This document shows positions 18,758 through 26,041 of a DNA stretch of 45,218 nt, piece after piece. How positions within the stretch are numbered: position 1 is the first letter of the stretch; the number at the start of each line of letters is the position of its first letter. The position numbers and the translations under genes are program-made. The notes under the pieces were generated by a model. It ran no database searches and was not told the DNA's origin. It saw nothing but the letters and a program-made list of their open reading frames with translations. This DNA is from Akkermansia sp. GTDB lineage: Bacteria > Verrucomicrobiota > Verrucomicrobiia > Verrucomicrobiales > Akkermansiaceae. The DNA is taken from positions 1 through 45,218 of the forward strand of contig JAUNHW010000019.1 in NCBI GenBank assembly GCA_030523775.1, written 5' to 3'.

Positions 18758-18839
18758 TACGCACGATTGGACTCGAACCAACACGATGTTACTCACTAGA
18801 ACCTGAAACTAGCGCGTCTACCAATTCCGCCACGTGCGC
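18758..18839 (-). tRNA. tRNA-Leu (anticodon CAG)
   Basis: 82-nt gene. The acceptor stem pairs GCGCACG with CGTGCGT, with one G-U at the first pair, and the discriminator is A. The D-arm region GCGGAATTGGTAGACGCG is nearly identical to bacterial tRNA-Leu. The anticodon loop is TTCAGGT, reading CAG, inside a CTAGT/TCTAG stem with one T-T mismatch next to the loop. A class II variable arm follows, then the T-loop TTCGAGT. CCA is not encoded. It decodes CUG, a frequent codon in this GC-rich window. Confidence 0.95.
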
Positions 18840-18858
18840 ATTGGAATGTTGCGGGGGA

Positions 18859-18887
18859 ATTAAAACACGGGCCCGCGGGAATGGCAA
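18859..18887 (-). promoter_or_regulatory. Promoter of tRNA-Leu
   Basis: Minus strand: TTGCCA (18887-18882), 17-nt spacer, TTTAAT (18864-18859), with the tRNA 5' end 20 nt downstream. The spacer is very GC-rich. Confidence 0.5.
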
Positions 18888-18949
18888 GCAAAATTTTAAA
18901 TGCATGGCAAAAAAATGCGGCAAAGGCGGAAAAACATTTCCGAATGCGC

Positions 18950-18978
18950 TTGACACCCTCCCCGCCCGGCTGTACCAT
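18950..18978 (+). promoter_or_regulatory. Promoter of the DUF4143 ATPase gene
   Basis: Consensus TTGACA (18950-18955), 17-nt spacer, TACCAT (18973-18978). The predicted transcription start, near 18985, falls at the left edge of the palindrome that fills the leader. The palindrome is therefore well placed to act as an operator or as a leader hairpin. Confidence 0.65.
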
Positions 18979-18989
18979 TACTTAAAATA

Positions 18990-19020
18990 TTTGCGTAAAT
19001 ACGCAAAAATATTCAGTAGC
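18990..19020 (+). repeat. 31-bp direct repeat, copy 1, with palindrome
   Basis: Identical base for base to 20289-20319. It contains the palindrome halves TTTGCGTA and TACGCAAAAATATT separated by AA, and ends in CAGTAGC. In this copy the left half is one base shorter than in copy 2. It ends one base before the ATG of the ATPase gene, so it occupies the whole leader and leaves no Shine-Dalgarno. Confidence 0.9.
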
Positions 19021-19021
19021 G

Positions 19022-20278
19022 ATGCAAATCAAACGCGACAGGTACCTGGAGAAGCTGGTGCGCGCGCAGGGCAACGGGATGGTGAAGATCATCACGGGAA
19101 TCCGGCGCAGCGGCAAGTCGTACCTCCTGTTCAAGCTGTTTGCCAAATACCTGAAAGGGCAGGGGGTGGAGGGCAGCCGCATCCTGACGCTGGCGCTGGA
19201 CGATCTGCGCAACAGGGAGTACCGCAATCCGGAGCGCCTGCTGGAGTATCTGGATGCGCGGATGCCCGCGCGGGGGAAGGCTTATGTGCTACTGGACGAG
19301 GTTCAGCTGGTGGAGGACTTTGCGGAGGTGCTGGGGAGCCTGCTGCACCGCGAGCAGGTGGAGGTGTACGTGACCGGCAGCAACTCCCGGTTTCTCTCAC
19401 GCGATGTGGCGAGCGCCTTCCGCGGGCGCGGCCATGAAATCCACATCGGCCCCTTGTGCTTTGCAGAGTTCATGCAGGTGTACAAGGGGCAGCCGGAGCA
19501 GGGTATGCTGGAGTACATGACCTACGGCGGACTGCCGCAGGCGGTGCTGCTGGAGCGAACGGATGACAAGATGGAGTACCTGCGGGCCGTCTTTGCCGAC
19601 ACCTATCTGAACGACATCCGCGAGCGCTACGAAATCCGCTCGGATGGAGATTTGGAGGAGCTGATTGACATTGTGGCATCCGGCATAGGGGGGCTCACCA
19701 ATCCCACCCGGCTGGGAAACAGTTTCCATTCCGTGAAGAAAAGCGCCATCTCCTCCAATACCGTCAGGCGCTACCTGGGACTGCTGGAGGATGCCTTCCT
19801 CATTGAGAAGGCCACGCGGTTCGACATCAAGGGCAAGCGTTACATTGACACGCCCAGCAAGTACTACTTCACGGATTTGGGCCTGCGCAACGCACGGCTC
19901 AATTTCCGGCAATTCGAGCCCACGCACCTGATGGAGAACCTGGTGTACAACGAGCTGCGCCTCCGCGGCGCCGCCGTGGACGTGGGGGTGTGCCAACTCA
20001 ACACCAGAAGCGCGCAGGGCGTGAGCCGGCGTGTTCCGCTGGAGGTGGATTTCGTGTGCAACTGCGGCCACTCCCGCGTCTATATACAGTCCGCCTACCA
20101 CCTTGCGGATGCCCAAAAGCGCGCCCAGGAGCTGCGCCCGCTCCTGCAAATCAAAGACGCCTTCGCCAAGGTGGTTGTCACCATGGACCGCGTGCCGCGC
20201 CACTATGACGAGCAGGGCATCCTGACGCTCAACCTCATTGACTTCCTGTTGGACGAGAGTTCCCTGCCGCTCGGTTGA
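19022..20278 (+). CDS. AAA ATPase with DUF4143 domain
   Basis: 418 residues. The N-terminal AAA_14-type ATPase has Walker A GIRRSGKSYLL (26-36), Walker B YVLLDEVQ and sensor-like VTGSNSRFLSRD. The C-terminal DUF4143 part has the typical ENLVYNELRLRG and the EVDFVCNCG stretch, a restriction-endonuclease-like fold in related proteins. This family occurs in many copies in gut bacteria and archaea; its biochemical role is unknown to me. The gene stands alone between converging neighbours, with its own promoter and a 31-bp perfect repeat on each side (unit length 1299 bp). The ATG is one base after the first repeat, so initiation must use the palindromic leader itself. It could be a mobile or selfish unit, a toxin-like system or an ordinary regulated ATPase; the sequence does not decide. 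Confidence 0.9.
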   Translation: MQIKRDRYLEKLVRAQGNGMVKIITGIRRSGKSYLLFKLFAKYLKGQGVEGSRILTLALDDLRNREYRNPERLLEYLDARMPARGKAYVLLDEVQLVEDFAEVLGSLLHREQVEVYVTGSNSRFLSRDVASAFRGRGHEIHIGPLCFAEFMQVYKGQPEQGMLEYMTYGGLPQAVLLERTDDKMEYLRAVFADTYLNDIRERYEIRSDGDLEELIDIVASGIGGLTNPTRLGNSFHSVKKSAISSNTVRRYLGLLEDAFLIEKATRFDIKGKRYIDTPSKYYFTDLGLRNARLNFRQFEPTHLMENLVYNELRLRGAAVDVGVCQLNTRSAQGVSRRVPLEVDFVCNCGHSRVYIQSAYHLADAQKRAQELRPLLQIKDAFAKVVVTMDRVPRHYDEQGILTLNLIDFLLDESSLPLG

Positions 20279-20282
20279 TTTG

Positions 20283-20319
20283 AATATTTTTGCGTAAATA
20301 CGCAAAAATATTCAGTAGC
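20283..20319 (+). repeat. 31-bp direct repeat, copy 2, with perfect palindrome
   Basis: Bases 20289-20319 match 18990-19020 exactly. Here the palindrome is complete: AATATTTTTGCGTA and its exact reverse complement flank a central AA (20283-20312), a 14-bp arm on each side. It begins five bases after the ATPase stop codon (TGA at 20276-20278). It has no run of T after it, so it is not a standard terminator. Confidence 0.9.
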
Positions 20320-20355
20320 AAGCAAACGCCAACCGCGCCGGCAAAGGCGCAAAAA

Positions 20356-20382
20356 GGCGGGCAGCCCCGTGGGGTGCCCGCC
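20356..20382. terminator. Bidirectional terminator
   Basis: GGCGGGCA pairs with TGCCCGCC, with further CCCC/GGGG pairing inside. On the plus strand TGAAAGTTTTTT follows; on the minus strand the stem is followed at once by TTTTT. It lies between the converging ATPase and symporter genes and can serve both. Confidence 0.8.
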
Positions 20383-20407
20383 TGAAAGTTTTTTCCTACC
20401 CGCGGCT

Positions 20408-22645
20408 TTACCAGAAGATGGCGTAGAGGGCCAGGGTGAGCAGGACCACCACCACGCCGAAGACCTTGGCGCGTGCGGAGGTCTTCATCTCGATGATGCC
20501 CTTGTCCTCCAGGATGACGGCTTCTCCGCCCTTGGCGTGGTTCACGATGGTGAGGATGAGACCCACCACGCACACGGTGATGAAGGAGACGGCCATGCGG
20601 TCCAGGAAGGCCCAGTCCGGCAGGATGACCCACTTGAAGGCGGCGTAAGCCACGGCGCCGAGCAGGATGCCCAGCCAGCCGAAGATGCGCGGGCACTTGG
20701 GCACGAAGAAGCCGAAGAGGAAGACGGCCAGCACGCCCGGGCTAAGGAAGCCCTGAAATTCCTGGATGAAGGTGAAGATGCCGCCGAAGGCCGGGTTGTC
20801 CAGGAACGGGGCGATCACCGTGGCGATGAGCGCGCAGACCAGCACGCCGATCTTGCCCACGCGGACGAGCTGCGGGGATGTGGCGGGCTTGCCGCACACC
20901 TCCTTGGCCTTGCCGTAGATATCCATGGTGAACAGGGTGGAGGCGGAGTTGAGCATGGAGGCGAGCGAGCTCACCACCGCGCCGAACAGGGCCGCCAGCA
21001 CGAACCACGCCCAGCCCGTGCCGGGCAGCAGGTTCTTCAACAGCGTGGCGAACGCGGAGTCGTAGTGGTACGCGGCCAGCGAGGAGGTGGTGATGTACTT
21101 CTGCTCGTCGGCGCGCTCGTTGGCGGTCACAATGGCATCAATGGCCAGCATCTTGCCGGCGGCTTCCGCGCGTTTCACGATATCGGTTGCGGGAGCGGCC
21201 GCCAGTTCCGCCTGGGCGGCGTCCTGCGCACGGGTGACGGTTTCAGCGGTTATCTCGCCCTGGAAGGCATCGCCGAATTCCGTGCTGTTGTGCAGGGCGG
21301 TGACTTCCTCCTGGGTGAGGCCGTCTGCCAGGCCGAGCTCCAGGTTGTGGTCCAGCCAGGCCACGGCTTCCGCGGAGGAATCCGGGCGGATGAGGCGGCT
21401 GGCGTTGAGGTTGTAGATGATGGCCTTGCCGGTGGCCTGGGCCTCGTCGCCGGCCTTGGCCACCACCTTGGCGGTGTTCTTGTCTGCCAGACTGGAGAGG
21501 TCTTCACGGTACAAGTTGTAGGCCAGGATGCCGGGAATGATGACCACGAAGGGGATGAGCAGCTTGAGGAACGCGGCGAAGACCACGCCCATCTGGCCCT
21601 CCTCCAGGCTCTTGGAGGCCAGGGTGCGCTGCATGATGTACTGGTTGAGGCCCCAGTAGAAGAAGTTCGGGATCCACAGGCCCAGCAGGTAGACCGTCCA
21701 CGGCATCACGGGGTCGTTGGCCGGGCGCATCATGTGCAGCTTGCCGCCGATGCCGTTCACGGCGGCGCCGCCGTCACCATCGTTCAGGTGCCACATGCGG
21801 GAGAGGCCGTCCATCAGGCTGCTGCCGGTGGACTGCAGCTCATCCGCGGTGGTCTGTGCGGCCACCACGGCGGTATCGCTCACCTTCGCCAGCTCTGCGG
21901 ACTGGTCCGGCAGGGCACCCAGCGCCGTCACGGCGAAATAGGCCACCACGCCGCCGCCCAGAATGAGCGCGGCGCCCCAGATGAGGTCCGTCCACGCGCA
22001 GGCCTTCAAGCCGCCGATGTACACGTACACCGTGGCGCATGCGGCAATGATGATGCAGCCCTGGGTGACGGAGAGGTCAAAGTACACGGAGACCACGTTG
22101 GCGCCGGCGTAGATGACGGTGGCGGTGGGCACGCCAACCAGGATGAGCAGGTTGACGATGGCCATGGTGACGCGGGAGATGCCGTTGTAGCGCTCCTCCA
22201 GGAACTGCGGGATGGTGAACACGCCGCGCTTGAGCAGCATGGGCAGGAAGGAGAAGGCCACGATGACCAGCACGATGGCGGCCAGCCACTCATACCCGGC
22301 AATGGCCAGGCCGAGCCAGTCTGCCGCCTGGCCGCTCATGCCCACGAACTGCTCCGTGGAGATGTTGGCGGCCAGCAGGGAGAAGCCCACGAGCCACCAG
22401 CTCAGGCCGCGGCCGGCCAGGAAGTAGTCTGCCGCGCCCTTTTCCTTCTTTTCCTCCGCCGTTTCATTGGGCGTGCCGGATTTCCAGATGCCGAGGCCGA
22501 TGACACCGACCACCACAACGCAGAACACCACCATTTCCCACAGCGCGAGCGGGGAACTGGCGGCGGCTTCAGCGGCGGCCTCCTGGGCGGAGGCCCCGCA
22601 CGTCAAGAGCGCAAGCGCGCCCATCATCGTTATGAGTTTTTTCAT
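20408..22645 (-). CDS. Sodium/galactose symporter, SSS family (vSGLT-like)
   Basis: 745 residues. After an N-terminal hydrophobic leader come the SSS transmembrane segments. Residues that contact galactose in Vibrio vSGLT appear conserved by context: Q99 in STEQFVGMSG, E119 in GYEW, N327/Y330/W331 in PNFFYWGLNQY, K361 in FAAFLK, and Q in FIQEFQG. The sodium-site helix is SSLASMLNS (559-567). Residue matches to vSGLT are from memory of that protein. The gene follows galK by 18 nt, so galactose is the likely substrate. Two extra hydrophilic stretches are present (about 245-310 and 380-528); the second is a 150-residue Ala/Glu-rich helical insert that makes the protein some 200 residues longer than vSGLT. 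A terminator lies 26 nt after the stop. No Shine-Dalgarno is seen. Confidence 0.92.
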   Translation of the reverse strand: MKKLITMMGALALLTCGASAQEAAAEAAASSPLALWEMVVFCVVVVGVIGLGIWKSGTPNETAEEKKEKGAADYFLAGRGLSWWLVGFSLLAANISTEQFVGMSGQAADWLGLAIAGYEWLAAIVLVIVAFSFLPMLLKRGVFTIPQFLEERYNGISRVTMAIVNLLILVGVPTATVIYAGANVVSVYFDLSVTQGCIIIAACATVYVYIGGLKACAWTDLIWGAALILGGGVVAYFAVTALGALPDQSAELAKVSDTAVVAAQTTADELQSTGSSLMDGLSRMWHLNDGDGGAAVNGIGGKLHMMRPANDPVMPWTVYLLGLWIPNFFYWGLNQYIMQRTLASKSLEEGQMGVVFAAFLKLLIPFVVIIPGILAYNLYREDLSSLADKNTAKVVAKAGDEAQATGKAIIYNLNASRLIRPDSSAEAVAWLDHNLELGLADGLTQEEVTALHNSTEFGDAFQGEITAETVTRAQDAAQAELAAAPATDIVKRAEAAGKMLAIDAIVTANERADEQKYITTSSLAAYHYDSAFATLLKNLLPGTGWAWFVLAALFGAVVSSLASMLNSASTLFTMDIYGKAKEVCGKPATSPQLVRVGKIGVLVCALIATVIAPFLDNPAFGGIFTFIQEFQGFLSPGVLAVFLFGFFVPKCPRIFGWLGILLGAVAYAAFKWVILPDWAFLDRMAVSFITVCVVGLILTIVNHAKGGEAVILEDKGIIEMKTSARAKVFGVVVVLLTLALYAIFW

Positions 22646-22663
22646 AATCGTGTTTGTCTTGGT

Positions 22664-23842
22664 TTAAGCTTGATAGAGGATGCGGGCTCCGGCGCCCGGG
22701 CGGGTGACGATGTAGGCGGTCTCGATGCCCAGGGCGTTGCGGTAGGCGTCCAGCATCTCGTGGGCCACCTGCTCCACGGCGTCGCTCTTCACGAGCGCCA
22801 CAATGCAGCCGCCGAATCCGCCGCCCGTCATGCGCGCGCCGTACACCGCCGCCGCGGAGGGGATGGTGTCCGTGAGGCTCACCAGCGTGTCAACCTCTGC
22901 GCAGGAGACCTCGAAGTCGTCCCGCAGGGAGGCATGGGAGCCGCGCATGGCGCGCCCGGCGGCGTCCCAGTCGCCGGCGCTCACGGCGGCGGCGAACTCG
23001 TGCACGCGCAGGTTCTCTCCCACCACGTGGCGTGCGCGGCGGTAGCACAGGTCGCCGAGCTTGTCCTTGGCGGCGTCCAACTGTTCGAGCGTGGCCTCGC
23101 GCAGGGAGTGCACGCCCAGGATGGCGCAGGCGTCCTCGCAGTTCTTGCGGCGCGCGGCGTACCCGCCGTCCGCCAGGGAGTGCTTCACGGCGGAATCAAT
23201 CACCAGCACGCTCACGGCGGGATCCGTCATGGGGATGAGCTTGTAGGAAAGGTCCTTGCAATCCAGCATGAGCGCGTGGTCCTTCTGGCCGTTGGCGGAG
23301 ATGAACTGGTCCATGATGCCGCAGGGCACGTTCACGAATTCGTGCTCCGTGGCCTGGCCGATGAGCGCGCGGTCCGTGGGGGTCACCTCCGCGCCGCAGA
23401 GCGCGGCCAGCGCCGTGCAGGTGGCCACCTCGAACGCCGCGCTGCTGGAAAGGCCGCCGCCGCGCGGCACGTTGGAATCAATGAGCATGTCCACCGGCGG
23501 CACCTGGATGCCGCGCCGCCCCAGCATGCAGATGACGCCGCGCACGTAGTTGCTCCAGAACGGGTCGCCCGCCTTGTCGGCGTCCGCCGGGTCAATCTCC
23601 AGCATTTCGTCGCCAATGGAGCCCACCCAGCGGTGTTTTCCGGTGGGGGAGGGGGCCACCGCCACCACGTTGATCTTGTTCAAAGCCATCGGCAGCACAA
23701 AGCCCTCGTTGTAGTCCGTGTGCTCGCCTATCAGGTTCACACGCCCCGGGGATGCCGCTATCACCTGCGGCTTGTGCCCAAAGCACTTTTCAAAGTGCGG
23801 GGTGATTGTCTCCGCGCTGATTTCACGTTCGTCTAGGTCCAT
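22664..23842 (-). CDS. galK: Galactokinase
   Basis: 392 residues from the ATG at 23842, which places the galactokinase signature at the usual distance from the start; the frame is open further upstream but without family sequence. Motifs: SPGRVNLIGEHTDYNEGF (sugar recognition), PRGGGLSSSAAFEVA (GHMP ATP-binding loop) and MTGGGFGGCIVAL (C-terminal GHMP motif). The enzyme phosphorylates galactose at C1 with ATP, the first committed step of the Leloir pathway, in the cytosol. First gene of a two-gene leftward run with the symporter 18 nt later. Its -10 box lies nine bases before the ATG, suggesting an mRNA with almost no leader. No galT or galE lies nearby. Confidence 0.97.
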   Translation of the reverse strand: MDLDEREISAETITPHFEKCFGHKPQVIAASPGRVNLIGEHTDYNEGFVLPMALNKINVVAVAPSPTGKHRWVGSIGDEMLEIDPADADKAGDPFWSNYVRGVICMLGRRGIQVPPVDMLIDSNVPRGGGLSSSAAFEVATCTALAALCGAEVTPTDRALIGQATEHEFVNVPCGIMDQFISANGQKDHALMLDCKDLSYKLIPMTDPAVSVLVIDSAVKHSLADGGYAARRKNCEDACAILGVHSLREATLEQLDAAKDKLGDLCYRRARHVVGENLRVHEFAAAVSAGDWDAAGRAMRGSHASLRDDFEVSCAEVDTLVSLTDTIPSAAAVYGARMTGGGFGGCIVALVKSDAVEQVAHEMLDAYRNALGIETAYIVTRPGAGARILYQA

Positions 23843-23851
23843 GATGCAGGC

Positions 23852-23880
23852 ATGATACCAAAAACCCCCGCGCGCGTGAA
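23852..23880 (-). promoter_or_regulatory. Promoter of galK-symporter run
   Basis: Minus strand: weak TTCACG (23880-23875), 17-nt spacer, TATCAT (23857-23852). The predicted start is about three bases before the galK ATG. Confidence 0.4.
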
Positions 23881-23996
23881 GCAAAAACCTCCGCCCCGCG
23901 CGTTTTTTCTCCGCGAAACAGGTCAAACCGCCCGCAAAAAACTCCGGGATGCGCGTATCGTTCTCGCGCGCGCGCGAAAAAGGTTTCCGTTTGCGC

Positions 23997-24025
23997 TTGA
24001 CAGGGTTGGGGTGCGGGTGTATATT
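23997..24025 (+). promoter_or_regulatory. Promoter of the DASS transporter gene
   Basis: Consensus TTGACA (23997-24002), 17-nt G-rich spacer, TATATT (24020-24025). The ATG is 46 nt after the -10 box. The A-rich leader just before it (CAGACAAAACA) has no Shine-Dalgarno. This and the galK promoter share a divergent region that also holds CG-alternating tracts (about 23967-23976). Confidence 0.7.
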
Positions 24026-24071
24026 TCGCGCGCCTGTCCGGGTGCAGATTTAGATTCAACCAGACAAAACA

Positions 24072-25964
24072 ATGACAAAAGAAACCAAGAGTATATTGAT
24101 AAAGGTGCTGATAACGCTGGCCATCTCCGCCGGCGTGTTTCTTGTTCCGTTCGAGGCGCTGGGCGTGCCTGTGAATTCGGTTCAGATCAGCGTGATCGCC
24201 CTGTTCGTGTTTGCGGCCCTCATGTGGATTCTGGAGCCCATTCCGATTTGGGCCACCTCCGTCATGGTGATTGCCATCTGTTTGCTTGCCCTCTCCAACA
24301 AGGCGTTCAACTTCCTGCGCCCCGTCAGCAGCTATGACAAGGACGCCGTGTGCGCCATCATCGAGGAGGTTGTGGGAACGGACGGCGCCGCAGCCCAGGC
24401 CTCCGTGAAGGATCCGCAGAAGGACGGCTCCATCAAGTGGATTTCCCCGCTGAAGAAGATTGAGAAGGACGTGAACGAGCGTCTCACCAAGAAGGGCAAG
24501 TTCAACGAGGAGGAGTTCTACACCTCCATGAACTACGTGATGCTCAACACCGCCAACAAGGCGGAGGCCGCAGCAGCCAAGGCCCTGGCGGAAGGCGCCG
24601 CGGATTCCCCCGCGCATGATGCCGCCACGGATGCCATGAACGCCGACACCCCCGCCGCCCTGGCCAAGAACATAGGCTACCAGCAGCAGCTCGCCATCGA
24701 TTTGAAGGACGCTTCCAAGAAGCTCGTGGACAAGGACCTGCAGAAGCGCATCAAGACCCTGGCCACCCACAGCGTGAACGTGATGAACTCCAAGAACACC
24801 ATGGCCACGTTTGCGGACCCCATCATCATCCTCTTCCTGGGCGGCTTCTTCCTGGCCGCCGCTGCCACCAAGTACGGGCTGGACCAGAACCTGGCGCGCG
24901 TGCTGGTGCGCCCGTTCGGCACCAACCCGAAGATGGTGATGCTGGGTCTCATGGCCGTGACGGCGCTCTTCTCCATGTTCATGAGCAACACCGCCACCGC
25001 GGCCATGATGATCGCCATTCTCACCCCGGTGCTCAAGCTCATTCCGGGGAGCGACAAGGGCCGCATCGCCATCGCCCTGTGCATTCCGCTGGGCGCCAAC
25101 ATCGGCGGCATGGGCACGCCCATCGGCACGCCGCCCAACGCCGTGGCCATCAAGACCCTGCAGAGCCTGGACCTCTCCGTGAGCTTCGGCAAGTGGATGG
25201 CCATCGGTATCCCGTACGTCATCCTGCTGCTGTTCTTTGCGTGGCTGGTGCTCATGTGGATGTTCCCCTTCAAGATCAAGGAGCTCAAGCTTGATATCGG
25301 CGGCGTGTTCCGCAAGGATTTCCACGCGCTCGTGGTGTACGCCACCTTCATTGTCACCATCTTCCTGTGGGTGACGGCGGATATCAAGATTCCCGGCGTG
25401 TTCGAGGGCTGGGGCGTGGATTCCAACACCATCGCCATCATCCCCATTGCCGTCTTCGCCGTCACCGGCGTCATCACCGCCAAGGACCTGAAGCTCCTGG
25501 AGTGGGACGTGCTCTGGCTGGTGGCCGGCGGCTTCGCCCTGGGCGTGGCGCTGGAGGAAACCCAGCTGGCCAAGGACCTCATCAACGCCATTCCGTTTGC
25601 CTCCTGGAGCTTCTTCGCCCTCATGGTGGGCGCCTGCTTCATCAGCATGTTCGCCGCCACCTTCATGAGCAACAGCGCCACCGCGGCCCTGCTCATGCCC
25701 ATTCTGGGCACTGTGGCGGGCGGCATGATGCACGCCGGCAGCATGAGCGCGCCGGATGCCGCAGGCCTCATGGTGGCCGTGGCGTTCAGCACCTCCCTGG
25801 CCTTCGCTCTGCCCATCTCCACCCCGCCGAACGCCATTGCGTACGCCACGGGCGTGGTCCCGCAGTCGGCCATGGCCAAGTCTGGCGTGGTGCTCTGCCT
25901 CATCGGCTTCGCGCTGGCCATTGTGATGTCCTACATGCTCATCAACTTTGGCTTCTTCTCCTGA
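24072..25964 (+). CDS. SLC13/DASS-family sodium:carboxylate symporter
   Basis: 630 residues, longer than the usual 450-500. The two signature helix-breaking motifs are clear: MSNTATAAMM (SNT at 305-307) and MSNSATAALLMP near 533-543, each followed by a GTPPNA- or STPPNAIA-type loop (IGTPPNAVAI and STPPNAIAYA). These bind sodium and the carboxylate in VcINDY-type transporters. The substrate is probably a di- or tricarboxylate, not resolvable here. Between the second and third membrane segments lies an unusual soluble insert of about 155 residues (83-240), rich in Lys, Glu and Ala and probably helical. Own promoter upstream and strong terminator downstream make it a single-gene transcript. Confidence 0.9.
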   Translation: MTKETKSILIKVLITLAISAGVFLVPFEALGVPVNSVQISVIALFVFAALMWILEPIPIWATSVMVIAICLLALSNKAFNFLRPVSSYDKDAVCAIIEEVVGTDGAAAQASVKDPQKDGSIKWISPLKKIEKDVNERLTKKGKFNEEEFYTSMNYVMLNTANKAEAAAAKALAEGAADSPAHDAATDAMNADTPAALAKNIGYQQQLAIDLKDASKKLVDKDLQKRIKTLATHSVNVMNSKNTMATFADPIIILFLGGFFLAAAATKYGLDQNLARVLVRPFGTNPKMVMLGLMAVTALFSMFMSNTATAAMMIAILTPVLKLIPGSDKGRIAIALCIPLGANIGGMGTPIGTPPNAVAIKTLQSLDLSVSFGKWMAIGIPYVILLLFFAWLVLMWMFPFKIKELKLDIGGVFRKDFHALVVYATFIVTIFLWVTADIKIPGVFEGWGVDSNTIAIIPIAVFAVTGVITAKDLKLLEWDVLWLVAGGFALGVALEETQLAKDLINAIPFASWSFFALMVGACFISMFAATFMSNSATAALLMPILGTVAGGMMHAGSMSAPDAAGLMVAVAFSTSLAFALPISTPPNAIAYATGVVPQSAMAKSGVVLCLIGFALAIVMSYMLINFGFFS

Positions 25965-25976
25965 TGAACCATCCTT

Positions 25977-26012
25977 GCCGCTGCCGCCACCGCGCGGCAG
26001 CGGCTTTTTTTT
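25977..26012 (+). terminator. Strong intrinsic terminator
   Basis: A perfect 11-bp GC stem (GCCGCTGCCGC with its complement, 6-nt loop) is followed by eight T. It separates the DASS gene from the porin-like gene, whose ATG is 29 nt downstream; the latter may depend on read-through. Confidence 0.92.
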
Positions 26013-26041
26013 AACCAACCCCAATTCCAATAACAGATACC

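Noticed and set aside
18690..18764. Longer start for the addB-like gene
   Set aside because: It would read through the tRNA hairpin and into the tRNA-Leu 3' end and adds no conserved residues.
20369..23836. 1155-codon plus-strand frame opposite the symporter and galK
   Set aside because: Both minus-strand genes are unmistakable by motif, and the opposite frame spans both genes and the gap between them with His/Gly-rich noise.
23967..23976. Alternating CG tract between galK and the DASS gene as Z-DNA or regulatory element
   Set aside because: Short and explainable by the GC-rich background; no symmetry or repeat elsewhere.
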